DNA from: Rhizobium sp. 18055
Lineage (GTDB): Bacteria > Pseudomonadota > Alphaproteobacteria > Rhizobiales > Rhizobiaceae
Length of the DNA: 64,000 nucleotides
Direction of reading: 5' to 3'
NCBI RefSeq assembly: GCF_902706285.1
Contig: NZ_CACSKD010000013.1
Coordinates: forward strand, 113,431-177,430
Made by a program: the position numbers and the translations under genes. Position 1 is the stretch's first letter; every line of letters starts with the position of its first letter. The notes under the pieces are model-generated. The model was given only the letters and a program-made list of their open reading frames with translations, was not told the DNA's origin and ran no database searches. Shown in pieces: positions 17,391 to 26,823 of the stretch.

Positions 17391-18229
17391 GCCGTCTCCT
17401 TGCTATCAGGCTGCCGGAATGGATCGGGATGCAACCGCCGCCCGGCGAGCGCGCCCAGCCAATCCAGAGACCCTCTCAGCCGCACCACCTCGCCGACCAC
17501 GACGATGGCCGGCGGCTCGAGACCAGACGCCAGAACCGCAGCCGGCGCTTCTCCGAGCGTCGTTTCCAGAACCTGCTGCGCGGACGTCGTCGCATTGCAG
17601 ACGAAGGCTACGGGCTCCTCGCGGGAGCGTCCAGCGGCAATCAGCCTGGCACTGATCTCGGCGATATGCTTCATCGCCATATACATGACGATAACGGGTG
17701 AGCCTTTGCCGATAGCATCCCAGTTTATCGCGTCAGGCACCAGCCCCGAGGAATTGTGGCCGGTGAGAAATGTCACGGCATGATTGATGTCGCGATGCGT
17801 GACCGGAATCCCGGCATAGGCAAGCCCGCCGATCCCGGCCGAAATCCCAGGCACGATGCGGAACGGAATATTGTGCTCGACCAGCGTCAGCGCCTCTTCG
17901 CCGCCGCGCCCGAAGACGAACGGATCGCCACCCTTCAACCGCAGCACACGCTTGCCGGCCTTTGCCAGCTCGACGAGCCGCAGAGAAATGTCCAGCTGTT
18001 TGGCAGACGGCTTTCCGCCGCGCTTGCCGGCATATTCGAGCAATGCATCCGGCCGAGCCAGCTTCAGGCAGTCGGCATCGACAAGCGCATCATGCACGAC
18101 CACATCGGCCTCCATCAGCCCCTTGACGGCAAGTAGCGTCAGCAAACCAGGGTCGCCGGGCCCCGCCCCCGCGAGCCAGACGCTACCGGGTTCCATGGCC
18201 GGAAGATGGGAAAGTGCCGTTTCGATCAT
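17387..18229 (-). CDS. cobA: Uroporphyrinogen-III C-methyltransferase CobA
   Basis: 280 aa SAM-dependent enzyme that methylates uroporphyrinogen III at C-2 and C-7 to give precorrin-2. Signature segments: VWLAGAGPGDPGLLTLLAVKGL at the N-terminus, GDPFVFGRGGEEAL and GISAGIGGLAYAGIPVTHRD. It lacks a fused siroheme CysG domain, so it serves the corrin branch here. First gene of the cobA-B-C-D string; I saw no B12 box in the 197 bases upstream. Confidence 0.95.
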   Translation of the reverse strand: MIETALSHLPAMEPGSVWLAGAGPGDPGLLTLLAVKGLMEADVVVHDALVDADCLKLARPDALLEYAGKRGGKPSAKQLDISLRLVELAKAGKRVLRLKGGDPFVFGRGGEEALTLVEHNIPFRIVPGISAGIGGLAYAGIPVTHRDINHAVTFLTGHNSSGLVPDAINWDAIGKGSPVIVMYMAMKHIAEISARLIAAGRSREEPVAFVCNATTSAQQVLETTLGEAPAAVLASGLEPPAIVVVGEVVRLRGSLDWLGALAGRRLHPDPFRQPDSKETA

Positions 18230-18426
18230 GAAGATGATCTATGCCCCGCGGCTGGCAAGGTCAACGCTGCCGGAACGACGAATCCGGTCCGGCTGCATCG
18301 CTTGAATCGTCGTATCAACAACCGGATTCGAAACATGAGGAGATCGGCGCAAACGGCTGAACAGATTCGCCAATGCGCTTGCACCGAGACCTGATTGAAC
18401 GATTTCCGACTGGAGGTTGAGGCTGG
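18230..18426. other. Spacer between cobA and nucleoside hydrolase
   Basis: 197 bases with no recognisable gene, B12 box or strong terminator. It may hold the promoter for cobA-B-C-D. A weak repeat of ccggattc/aatccggt is present. Confidence 0.25.
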
Positions 18427-19377
18427 TTAAGCGCTGAGCAGCGTATCGCGGATCATATCGACCACCGTCTGCGATTCGATGCCGGTGCAGACGATCTGGC
18501 TCGGCAGGCCGTCCCAATTGCCCGGCGGAAAGCGGCGACCGTCCTGCTTGACGATCGTCTGCCCATCGGCAATGCCACCGCAGACCACGCGCACGCTGCC
18601 GGTGATGGTGGTGAACAGCTCCGGCGCCACAACGTAGACGCAGGCGCAGCTGTCATGCACCATCATCCCGTCTTCGACGGCGTGCTTGTAGAAATCGATA
18701 TAGAACTGCGACAGGTCGTTGAGCAGTTGCACCGCCTTGTCGCCTTTTGCCGCCATCTCGCCGAGATAGCCGCGGCTCATCGTCGTGATCGCCGTCACGT
18801 CGAGACCGATGACGACGACCTGCCAGGGCGCCGTCATGATGATGTCGGCAGCTTCCGGATCGCCGTGGATATTGGCTTCCGCAACCGGCGTCACATTGCC
18901 CGGCACATAGAAATTGCCGCCCATGATCACCACCTGCTTCACCAGGCCGGCAATCTCCGGGTCTTCCTTCAGCGCCAGCGCAAGGTTGGTCATCCGCCCG
19001 ACGGCGACCAGCGTCACCTCGCCCGGATTGGCCCGCACCGTGTCGATGATGAACTTGTAGGCCGGACGCGGATCGAGCGGCACATCGACGGTCTCGGGCA
19101 CATCGATATTGCCGAGGCCATCATCACCATGCACGAAGGTCGGCCATGCACCACCCTTGCGGGATGGATCGATGGTTATGTCAGCGCCCTTGGCGACAGG
19201 TGCCGGAATATCCCATTCGCGCTTCAGGAACAGCGCGTTGCGGGTGGTCGTCTCGATCGATGCATTGCCGAACACGGTGGTGATGCCGATAAGGTCGATC
19301 TCGGGATGACGGTGCAGGAAAAGCAGCGCCATCGCATCATCGACGCCCGGATCCGTATCGTAGATAACCTTCTGCAT
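18427..19377 (-). CDS. Nucleoside hydrolase (IunH/RihA type)
   Basis: 316 aa inosine/uridine-preferring type hydrolase, splitting a ribonucleoside into base and ribose in a calcium-dependent manner. The calcium motif is intact in VIYDTDPGVDDAMALLF; HGDDGLGNI and NIHGDPEAADI follow family positions. ATG 19377 is preferred because gaggga precedes it; an open frame 36 codons longer lacks a site. It lies between cobE and cobA on the same strand. A direct tie to cobalamin metabolism is possible but unsupported. Confidence 0.9.
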   Translation of the reverse strand: MQKVIYDTDPGVDDAMALLFLHRHPEIDLIGITTVFGNASIETTTRNALFLKREWDIPAPVAKGADITIDPSRKGGAWPTFVHGDDGLGNIDVPETVDVPLDPRPAYKFIIDTVRANPGEVTLVAVGRMTNLALALKEDPEIAGLVKQVVIMGGNFYVPGNVTPVAEANIHGDPEAADIIMTAPWQVVVIGLDVTAITTMSRGYLGEMAAKGDKAVQLLNDLSQFYIDFYKHAVEDGMMVHDSCACVYVVAPELFTTITGSVRVVCGGIADGQTIVKQDGRRFPPGNWDGLPSQIVCTGIESQTVVDMIRDTLLSA

Positions 19378-19460
19378 AGATCGTCCCTCTTTCATGATAT
19401 CAGCACAATCGCGGCCAGCCGGAATGACCGTCGCGAGATCGGCGGCCACCATAGCGAGCG

Positions 19461-19880
19461 CTAGTCTTTCTGCAACAGGGCGCAAGCGATCGCAGCTGTC
19501 GCATGCGCCGATTTGATCTTCGGCAGCACCAGTTCGGCATCGACCCCAATTGCCGCCATCGCCGCAGACTCGGCAACGCCGTGGCAGCCGACCCGCGCAA
19601 AGACGACGGCCGAAGGATTGCTGATCCTGGGCGTTTCCCGCTCCAGCGTTGCGGGATCGAAGAATATGGCTGGGATGTCGAACAATGCCGCGACCGCCTG
19701 CAGCGCCGGCTCGCCGTTACGACTGTCGATGGAAGCGAGACCCGCAAGTTGGCCTGGTTCTATGCCGGTCAGATCAAGCGCCTGTCGCACAAGCGCCAGC
19801 ACCTCTTCGGTCGGCGTCGCGCGCTCGCAGCCGAGCCCGAGCACGTAGCAGCGCTTGGTGTCCAGGGAGAGTTCATTCAT
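19461..19880 (-). CDS. cobE: Cobalamin biosynthesis protein CobE (CbiG C-terminal-like)
   Basis: 139 aa protein of the CobE/CbiG_C family: CYVLGLGCERATPTEEV, LAGLASIDSRNGEPALQA and a closing HATAAIACALL. It is needed for cobalamin synthesis in aerobic producers, with an exact step not settled. ATG 19880 gives the family length; another ATG 16 codons upstream (19928) cannot be excluded, since neither has a strong ribosome site. Confidence 0.88.
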   Translation of the reverse strand: MNELSLDTKRCYVLGLGCERATPTEEVLALVRQALDLTGIEPGQLAGLASIDSRNGEPALQAVAALFDIPAIFFDPATLERETPRISNPSAVVFARVGCHGVAESAAMAAIGVDAELVLPKIKSAHATAAIACALLQKD

Positions 19881-20015
19881 GCGGCATGCGAAAGCCTGTT
19901 GCCTGTGTCCCACCAGCCATTGCAGCAACAGCCGGTAAATGCAACATGCCCGCCGTTGCCGGGAATTTCAACATTTCAGCACTCCGGCATCTCAGCAGTC
20001 CTACAGGTTCCCGCA

Positions 20016-20801
20016 TTGTCCGATCTCGCCCCCCATCTCATCTTTCTTCTTGCCGCAGCTGGGTTCTTCGCCGGCTTTGTCGATGCCATTGCTGGCGGCG
20101 GCGGCCTGATCACCGTTCCAGCCATGCTGATCGCAGGCATTCCGCCACTGCAGACACTGGGCACCAACAAGGTCCAGGCGATGTTCGGGTCGGCCTCTGC
20201 CACCATCGCCTATGCCCGCAAGGGGCATGTCAATCTGCGCGAACAGCTGCCGATGGCATTGATGGCGGTCTTCGGCGGCGCTGTCGGCGCGGCCCTTGCA
20301 ACCATCGTGCCCGGCGACGTGCTGCGGGCGATCATGCCTGTCCTGCTGGTGACCATCGCGCTCTATTTTGCACTGAAGCCCAATCTCAACGACGTCGATA
20401 GCCACCGCCGCATCACGCCCTTCGTCTTCGGCCTGACGCTGGTGCCGGCCATCGGCTTCTACGACGGCGTTTTCGGCCCTGGCACCGGCTCGTTCTTCAT
20501 GCTGTCCTTCGTGTCGCTCGCCGGCTTCGGCATGCTGAAGGCGACGGCCCACACCAAGCTGCTCAACCTCGGCTCCAATATCGGCGCCCTCATTGTCTTC
20601 GCGTCGTTCGGCGCGACCTTGTGGCAGATCGGCCTGATGATGGGCGTCTGCCAGTTTCTCGGCGCCCAGCTTGGCTCAAGGCTTGCCATGCGCACCGGCG
20701 CCAGGCTGATCAAGCCGCTGCTGGTCGTTGTCTGCATCGCCTTCACCATCAAGCTGCTGTCGGATTCAGCCAACCCGATCCGAGTCTGGCTCGGCATCTG
20801 A
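20016..20801 (+). CDS. TSUP-family (TauE/SafE) membrane permease
   Basis: 261 aa inner-membrane protein with about eight hydrophobic segments. The two TSUP hallmark motifs are seen: AGFVDAIAGGGGLITVPAMLIAG near the start and YDGVFGPGTGSFFMLSFVSLAG in the middle, followed by NLGSNIGALIVF. The family exports or imports sulfur compounds or small organic anions. TTG 20016 is the plausible start, which would place it 135 bases from the divergent cobE; no good ATG precedes it in frame. Substrate unknown. Confidence 0.8.
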   Translation: MSDLAPHLIFLLAAAGFFAGFVDAIAGGGGLITVPAMLIAGIPPLQTLGTNKVQAMFGSASATIAYARKGHVNLREQLPMALMAVFGGAVGAALATIVPGDVLRAIMPVLLVTIALYFALKPNLNDVDSHRRITPFVFGLTLVPAIGFYDGVFGPGTGSFFMLSFVSLAGFGMLKATAHTKLLNLGSNIGALIVFASFGATLWQIGLMMGVCQFLGAQLGSRLAMRTGARLIKPLLVVVCIAFTIKLLSDSANPIRVWLGI

Positions 20802-20866
20802 GGTCAGCACCAGCGTCGAGCCGACATGGGATATGCCGGCCCGCATGCCCGGCTTGGCCGAAAACG

Positions 20867-21292
20867 CTAGAACAGCGCCAGCAGCAACGCCCCACCGGCA
20901 ATCAGGCTGACGCCAAGCCAGTTGATCATGTTCAGCTTCTCGCCGAGAAAAATGACCCCGAAAATAGCGACGAGAACGATCGACAGCTTGTCGATCGGCG
21001 CCACCCGCGCTGCATCCCCGATCTTCAGCGCCCTGAAATAGGCAAGCCACGACGCCCCGGTCGCAGCCCCCGAGAGACATAGAAACAGCCATGTCTTCGA
21101 CGAGATGCTGGAAAACGGCTGCCACTGCCCCGTCGCCGCAACGATGGCGCTGATGATACACAGGATGACGACGGTGCGGATCAGCGTCGCGAAATCGGAA
21201 TTGACGCCCGCCACCCCGACCTTGGCAAAGATCGCCGTCAGGGCTGCAAAGCCGGCAGAAAGAATTGCCCAGAAAATCCAGCTCTGTGTCAT
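20867..21292 (-). CDS. Half-size EamA/DMT transporter coupled to cobO
   Basis: 141 aa with four hydrophobic segments (WIFWAILSAGFAALTAIFAKVG; TLIRTVVILCIISAIVAA; LFLCLSGAATGASWLAYFRAL; LVAIFGVIFLGEKLNMINWLG) making one EamA unit, half the usual ten-helix size. It probably works as a dimer. Its ATG overlaps the cobO stop as TGATG, so it is translated with the cobalamin operon. The link suggests transport of a cobalamin-related compound, but this is inference. Confidence 0.82.
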   Translation of the reverse strand: MTQSWIFWAILSAGFAALTAIFAKVGVAGVNSDFATLIRTVVILCIISAIVAATGQWQPFSSISSKTWLFLCLSGAATGASWLAYFRALKIGDAARVAPIDKLSIVLVAIFGVIFLGEKLNMINWLGVSLIAGGALLLALF

Positions 21293-21924
21293 CAGTATTC
21301 CACGCCCGCCTGTCCCTTGATGCCGGAGCGGAACGGATGTTTGATCAGCTCCATCTCGGTCACCAGATCGGCAATCTCGATCAGTTCGTCCTTGGCATTG
21401 CGACCTGTCAGCACGACATGGGTCATATAAGGCTTCTCGGCCTTCAGGAACGCCACCACCTCGGCGATATCGATGTAGTCGTAGCGCAGAGCAATGTTGA
21501 TCTCGTCGAGAAGGACCATCGAGTTGCGCTCGTCGCGAATCAACTCCTTGGCCTTCTCCCATGCAGCCCCTGCCGCCGCCACGTCGCGGGCGCGGTCCTG
21601 CGTTTCCCAGGTAAAGCCCTCGCCCATCGTGTGGAACTGGCAGATGTCGGAGAAGTGCTTCTCGATCAGGTCACGCTCGCCCGTCCACATCGCCCCCTTG
21701 ATGAACTGCACCACCGCACTCGGCTTGCCATGGGCGATATGCCGGAAGATCATCCCGAAGGCAGAGGACGACTTGCCCTTGCCCTTGCCGGTGTGAACGA
21801 TGACGAGCCCCTTCTCGCCGACCTTGGTCGCCATGATCTTGTCGCGTGCAGCTTTTTTCTTCGCCATCTTGTCGGCATGGCGCGCGTCGTCATGGCCTGG
21901 TGTTTCGGTGGTTTCCTCAGTCAT
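21292..21924 (-). CDS. cobO: Cob(I)yrinic acid a,c-diamide adenosyltransferase CobO
   Basis: 210 aa ATP:corrinoid adenosyltransferase (CobA/BtuR-type in enteric naming). P-loop HTGKGKGKSSSAFGMIFRHIAHG, then VVQFIKGAMWTGE and LLDEINIALRYDYID are family segments. ATG 21924 (gggga upstream) is preferred; an in-frame ATG seven codons earlier overlaps cobN and is less likely. The gene starts within the last codons of cobN. Confidence 0.95.
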   Translation of the reverse strand: MTEETTETPGHDDARHADKMAKKKAARDKIMATKVGEKGLVIVHTGKGKGKSSSAFGMIFRHIAHGKPSAVVQFIKGAMWTGERDLIEKHFSDICQFHTMGEGFTWETQDRARDVAAAGAAWEKAKELIRDERNSMVLLDEINIALRYDYIDIAEVVAFLKAEKPYMTHVVLTGRNAKDELIEIADLVTEMELIKHPFRSGIKGQAGVEY

Positions 21925-21928
21925 GTCG

Positions 21929-24900
21929 TCATTCCCCGGATGCAAGCTTGAATTTGTCCTCGGCCTCGCGACCGCTGGATATGTCGTGGTTGGTACCGGC
22001 GAGATCGAACTGCGCCGAATTGCTGCGCGGCGTCCATAATTGCCGATCGATCGCCTCCAGGAGCCGCGCCTTCATCTCCTCGAAGGCCGCCGGGTTCTTC
22101 TCGATCATGAAATCGCGAACCTTCGGATCGGCGACGAACGCCTGATACACCGCCTCGAAATGATGATTGCCGACGGCACCTGTCGTCGCCGCAAACGCGA
22201 AGAGATAATCGACCGTCGCGGCAATCTCGAAAGCGCCCTTGTAGCCATGGCGCATCACGCCATCGATCCATTTCGGATTGACGACGCGGCCACGCACCAC
22301 CCGGCCGATTTCTTCCTCCAGCGAGCGGATCACCGGCTTTTCCGGCATAGAGTGGTCGTTGTGATAAATCGATGGCCGCGCCCCGGCCAATTGTTCGGCC
22401 GCCGCCGCCATGCCGCCCTCGAACTGGTAATAGTCGTCGCTGTCGAGCAGGTCGTGCTCGCGATTGTCCTGGTTCTGCACCACCGCCTGGATCGACCGCA
22501 GCCGCTCCTCGAACACGCCACGCTCGGCGCGTCCCTCTTCGCCGGCGCCATAGGCATAGCTGCCCCAGACCAGATAGGCCTCGGCCAGATCCGCCCGACG
22601 CTCCCAGCCCTTCTCGTCGATCAGCGCCTGCAATCCCGCGCCATAAGCACCCGGCTTAGAACCGAAGATCCGATATCCTGCCCGACGCTTCGCCTGAACC
22701 CCATCGAGCCCTGCAGCCGCAAGCCGCGCCGCCTCGCCGCGCATCCGCTCGGCAATCGGATTGTCCCCGGCATCCTCCTCCAGCGCACCGACCGCGCGGA
22801 TTGCCTTGTCGAACAAAGCAATCTGCTCCGGAAACGCATCGCGGAAAAAACCCGATATCCGCAGCGTCACATCCACCCTCGGACGCCGCAGCATCGCCGG
22901 CGGAATGATCTCGTAGCCGGTGACCCGCCGCGAGGTCATGTCCCACACCGGCTTGACCCCGATCAGTGCCAGCGCCTGGGCAATATCGTCGCCACCGGTA
23001 CGCATGTTCGACGTGCCCCACGCCGTCAGCCCGAAGGAAACCGGCCACTCGCCGTGATCCTGCACATAGCGGCGGACCAGCAGCTCGGCCGACTTCTTGC
23101 CGAGTTCATAGGCCGCCGGCGTCGGCACCGCGCGGCTATCGACGGAGTAGAAATTCCGCCCCGTCGGCAGCACGTCAGGCCGGCCACGCGTCGGCGCACC
23201 GGAGGGACCGGGTGGCACGAAGCGGCCATCGAGACCGCGCAGCAAGCCACCGATCTCGGCCGGACCGCAGGCGAGGATGGCGGGCTTGAGACGGGTTTCG
23301 ATCTCGGTAAGGACGGCGCGGGTGGCCTGCCAGTCTTCAGGGCAAGCGATCTCGCCGGAGACGAACTTTGCCGCCAGCAACTCGATGCGCTCGACGGTAT
23401 CGCCCTGGGTGCGCCATGGGTCGGTCGAGACAGCGGCCAGTATACCCGGGCGTGGGCCGGTCAAGTCGGCGGCCATGTCGCAGTCGAGAGGGTCGAATTT
23501 TCTGTTGGGGGCTGTGGTGCCACCCGCCAGCCGCGCATCCCCAGCAATGGCCCGCTGCAAACTCCGGTCTCCACCCTCGCCGAGCCCACGCGGCACCCGC
23601 GCCAGCGCCACCGTCAGATCCGTCAGCAACCGCCCCTCCGGCGATACGCCGAAGACATGCAGCCCATCGCGGATCTGCATCTCCTTGAGATCGCAGAGGT
23701 AGGCGTCCAGCTTCTTCAGCGCCTCGATCTCGCTCTCGTCCTTGGCAATCCCGACATCGCGGTCGAGACCGATATCCACGACCAGTTCGAGGATCTGCTT
23801 GCTCAGCAGCCGGATGCGACGGGGATCGCTGCCCGACGCCTCGTAATACTCATCGACCAGCGCCTCCAGATCCTTCAGCGGCCCATAGCTCTCGGCCCGC
23901 GTCAGCGGCGGCGTCAGGTGATCGATGATCACGGCGGCGGTGCGGCGCTTGGCCTGCGTACCTTCGCCGGGATCGTTGACGATAAAAGGATAGAGATGCG
24001 GCAGCGGCCCGAGGATGGCTTCGGGATAGCAGCTCTCCGACAGCGCCAGCGCCTTGCCCGGCAGCCATTCGAGATTGCCGTGCTTGCCCATGTGGATGAC
24101 GGCATGCGCGCCGAACTCATGGCGCAGAAACGCATAGAAGGCGAGATAGCCATGCGGCGGCACCAGGTCCGGTGAATGGTAGCTTTCCTTCGGATCGATG
24201 TTGTAGCCACGCGCCGGCTGGATGCCGACCAGCACCGCGCCGAAGCGGGTGAACGGCAGCGCGAAAGCGCCGTCCCTGACATAGGCATCCGCCTCGGGAG
24301 CACCCCAGCGATCGACGATCTCGTCTTGAATCTTTTTCGGAAGAGTTTCGAAGAAAGCCCTGTAACGACTCAATGAAAGCATTTCGCGCACCACCTTGCC
24401 GTCGTGCCCGGAATTGGTCGGCCCCTCCATCAGATGCCGGATCAGCGCATCGCCATCATTAGGGATATCGGCCACCGGATAACCCGCCGCCTTGATCGCC
24501 GACAACACCTCGATCGTCCCCGCCGGCGTATCCAGCCCGACGCCGTTGCCGAGCCGCCCATCGCGGTTCGGATAATTCGCCATGACAAGCGCCACGCGCC
24601 TTTCCTGCGGCTTGGCATTGCGCAGTCGCGCCCAGTTGGCAGCCAGCCGCGCGGTATACTGCATGCGACCGGCATCCGGCTCGCTGGCGACGATATTGGC
24701 TTCGACAAGCGCATCGTAGCGTGCTGCCGACTTGAACGACACGGCACGCGCAAGAACCCGGCCATCGACTTCGGGCAGCGCCACGTTCATGCCGAGATCG
24801 CGAGCGGAAAGCCCCTGCGACGACGCCTCCCACGCATCTTTCGACGACGCCGAGAAGATCGCCTGCAGCACCACCGCATCGCTCGCTTCCAGCACTGTCG

Positions 24901-25759
24901 GCTGCCGGGCAGCACCCGGTGCCGAAACGGCAAATCCGGTGGTGTTGATGACGACATCGGGCTTGGTGGCGGCGAAGACACTCTCAAGGATACCCTTCGA
25001 GACGGGGTCCTTGAGGCTGTAGGCAAACACAGGCAGCGGCCGGATGCCTTCCGCCATCAGCGCTTCGATCAGCGCTTCGACCGGGCGGGTTTCGCCGCTC
25101 TGAACGAGGGCGCGGTAGAAGGAGATGGCAACGGTGGGTTTGGCTACCACTTCCGTCAGCGCCAGTACGCCACCCGCCGACACCAGCCGCCACTCCTCCA
25201 CCCCGATCACTCCGCGCCCCGGCCACCAGATCCCGGCCTTCATCAACGGCGACGCCGCCTCCGGCTTCTCGGCCCCCGACAGCATCGCTTCGGCATAGGC
25301 CAGAAACGCATGCGAATTCGCATCCCCGCCCTCGATCAGATAGGCCCAGAGCGCATTCAGATCCTCAAGCGGCACATTCGAAAACGGCGTCAAACCCGCA
25401 TCCGGCTTGGAATCCCCCGGCAGCACCGCCACCAACGCGCCGTGGCGCGCAGCCACCGCGTGCAAAGCCTCCAGCGCATACTGGAAGTAGCTCGCACCGC
25501 CCAAAGCACGAACGATGATCAGCTTCGCATGCCGCGCCGTGCGCTCGATATAGGCATCGACAGACATCGGATGCTTGAGGCTCATCAGACTGGCGATACG
25601 CAGCGACCGCGCCGGGCCACGTTGGCCATGCGCGGCAGCGATCGCCGCCAACTCGGTGTCGGCGGCGGAAAGGAACAGGATATCGCCGGAAGACTGACCG
25701 AGATCGATCGCCTCCTCGCCATCGCTGATCGTTCCCTGCTGTGCCAGAAGCAGATGCAT
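21929..25759 (-). CDS. cobN: Cobaltochelatase large subunit CobN
   Basis: 1276 aa ATP-dependent cobalt-inserting subunit that works with CobS and CobT (not in this window) on hydrogenobyrinic acid a,c-diamide. Conserved magnesium/cobalt chelatase stretches are visible, such as ANYPNRDGRLGNGVGLDTPAG, GIQPARGYNIDPKESYHSPDLVPPHGYLAFY, HMGKHGNLEWLPGKALALS and the C-terminal SLEEEIGRVVRGRVVNPKWIDGVMRHGYKG. Full family length. It follows cobW by 9 bases. Confidence 0.98.
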   Translation of the reverse strand: MHLLLAQQGTISDGEEAIDLGQSSGDILFLSAADTELAAIAAAHGQRGPARSLRIASLMSLKHPMSVDAYIERTARHAKLIIVRALGGASYFQYALEALHAVAARHGALVAVLPGDSKPDAGLTPFSNVPLEDLNALWAYLIEGGDANSHAFLAYAEAMLSGAEKPEAASPLMKAGIWWPGRGVIGVEEWRLVSAGGVLALTEVVAKPTVAISFYRALVQSGETRPVEALIEALMAEGIRPLPVFAYSLKDPVSKGILESVFAATKPDVVINTTGFAVSAPGAARQPTVLEASDAVVLQAIFSASSKDAWEASSQGLSARDLGMNVALPEVDGRVLARAVSFKSAARYDALVEANIVASEPDAGRMQYTARLAANWARLRNAKPQERRVALVMANYPNRDGRLGNGVGLDTPAGTIEVLSAIKAAGYPVADIPNDGDALIRHLMEGPTNSGHDGKVVREMLSLSRYRAFFETLPKKIQDEIVDRWGAPEADAYVRDGAFALPFTRFGAVLVGIQPARGYNIDPKESYHSPDLVPPHGYLAFYAFLRHEFGAHAVIHMGKHGNLEWLPGKALALSESCYPEAILGPLPHLYPFIVNDPGEGTQAKRRTAAVIIDHLTPPLTRAESYGPLKDLEALVDEYYEASGSDPRRIRLLSKQILELVVDIGLDRDVGIAKDESEIEALKKLDAYLCDLKEMQIRDGLHVFGVSPEGRLLTDLTVALARVPRGLGEGGDRSLQRAIAGDARLAGGTTAPNRKFDPLDCDMAADLTGPRPGILAAVSTDPWRTQGDTVERIELLAAKFVSGEIACPEDWQATRAVLTEIETRLKPAILACGPAEIGGLLRGLDGRFVPPGPSGAPTRGRPDVLPTGRNFYSVDSRAVPTPAAYELGKKSAELLVRRYVQDHGEWPVSFGLTAWGTSNMRTGGDDIAQALALIGVKPVWDMTSRRVTGYEIIPPAMLRRPRVDVTLRISGFFRDAFPEQIALFDKAIRAVGALEEDAGDNPIAERMRGEAARLAAAGLDGVQAKRRAGYRIFGSKPGAYGAGLQALIDEKGWERRADLAEAYLVWGSYAYGAGEEGRAERGVFEERLRSIQAVVQNQDNREHDLLDSDDYYQFEGGMAAAAEQLAGARPSIYHNDHSMPEKPVIRSLEEEIGRVVRGRVVNPKWIDGVMRHGYKGAFEIAATVDYLFAFAATTGAVGNHHFEAVYQAFVADPKVRDFMIEKNPAAFEEMKARLLEAIDRQLWTPRSNSAQFDLAGTNHDISSGREAEDKFKLASGE

Positions 25760-25768
25760 CTTCTTGCC

Positions 25769-26818
25769 TTATGCGAGCGCCGCAATCGCCTTGCGCACCG
25801 CGCTCTCGTCCATCTCGTGCAGGCCGATCACCACCAGCCGCGTGCCGCGTGCTTCGCCCGCCGCCCAGGCGCGGTCGAAATAATGGTCGATCCGGCTGCC
25901 GACAGCCTGCAACTGCAGGCGCATCGGCTTGCCGGGCACATCAACGAAACCCTTGACGCGCAAAACGTCATGCGCGCCGATGATCCCCTTCAGGCTGTCG
26001 ACGAAAGCAAGCGGATCGGCAATGCCGCCGAGTTCGACGACAAAGCTGTCGAATTCGTCGTGATCATGCGGCGCACCGTCTTCATGCTCGAGTTCGTGAT
26101 GGGACTTGCGATTGCCGATATCGCCTTCCGTGCCGATGCCGAGGCCGAGCAACACGCTCGCCGGCACATCGCCGTTCTTCGCCTCGATCATCACAGGCTT
26201 GCGGGCTGTACGCGAGGCAACCTCGTCGCGTACCCGGGCAAGACCTGCGCTGTCGAGCAGATCGGTCTTGTTGAGCACGATCAGGTCGGCGCAGGTCAGC
26301 TGATCCTCGAACAGCTCCTCGATGGGGCTCTCGTGATCGAGAGACTCGTCCTCGGCCCGCAGCGCATCGACGGCGTCGTGATCGTCGGCGAACCGACCGG
26401 CAGCAACGGCAGCGCTATCGACCACGGTGATCACGCCATCGACGGTCACCTGGGTGCGAATGTCAGGCCAGTTGAACGCGGCGACCAGCGGCTGCGGCAG
26501 CGCCAGGCCCGAGGTCTCGATGATGATATGGTCAGGGCGGTTCTCGCGCTCCAGAAGCTTGGTCATCGTCGGAATGAAATCGTCGGCGACGGTGCAGCAG
26601 ATGCAACCGTTGGTCAGCTCGATGATATCGTCCTCGGTGCAGTTCTCCGCGCCGCAGCCCTTCAGCACGTCGCCATCGACGCCGAGATCGCCGAACTCGT
26701 TGATGATCAATGCGATCTTCTTGCCACCGGCATTGGTCAACAGGTTGCGGATCATCGTCGTCTTGCCGGCGCCGAGAAAACCGGTGATCACGGTTGCCGG
26801 GATTTTCTGCTGGTTCAT
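25769..26818 (-). CDS. cobW: CobW-type GTP-binding metallochaperone
   Basis: 349 aa G3E-family GTPase thought to supply cobalt to the chelatase. Walker A GFLGAGKTTMIRN, the metal-site CxCC in NGCICCTVADDF, the G4 motif NKTDLLD, and a His/Asp-rich insert (HHELEHEDGAPHDHDEFD) suited to metal binding. ATG 26818 chosen; an upstream TTG with three extra codons is possible. It lies between cobP and cobN with only a few bases on each side. Confidence 0.95.
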   Translation of the reverse strand: MNQQKIPATVITGFLGAGKTTMIRNLLTNAGGKKIALIINEFGDLGVDGDVLKGCGAENCTEDDIIELTNGCICCTVADDFIPTMTKLLERENRPDHIIIETSGLALPQPLVAAFNWPDIRTQVTVDGVITVVDSAAVAAGRFADDHDAVDALRAEDESLDHESPIEELFEDQLTCADLIVLNKTDLLDSAGLARVRDEVASRTARKPVMIEAKNGDVPASVLLGLGIGTEGDIGNRKSHHELEHEDGAPHDHDEFDSFVVELGGIADPLAFVDSLKGIIGAHDVLRVKGFVDVPGKPMRLQLQAVGSRIDHYFDRAWAAGEARGTRLVVIGLHEMDESAVRKAIAALA

Positions 26819-26823
26819 GGTAC

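Noticed and set aside
22040..24175. 711-codon plus-strand open frame opposite cobN
   Set aside because: Shadow of the high-GC cobN gene: His/Arg/Asp-rich, no domain, no ribosome site.
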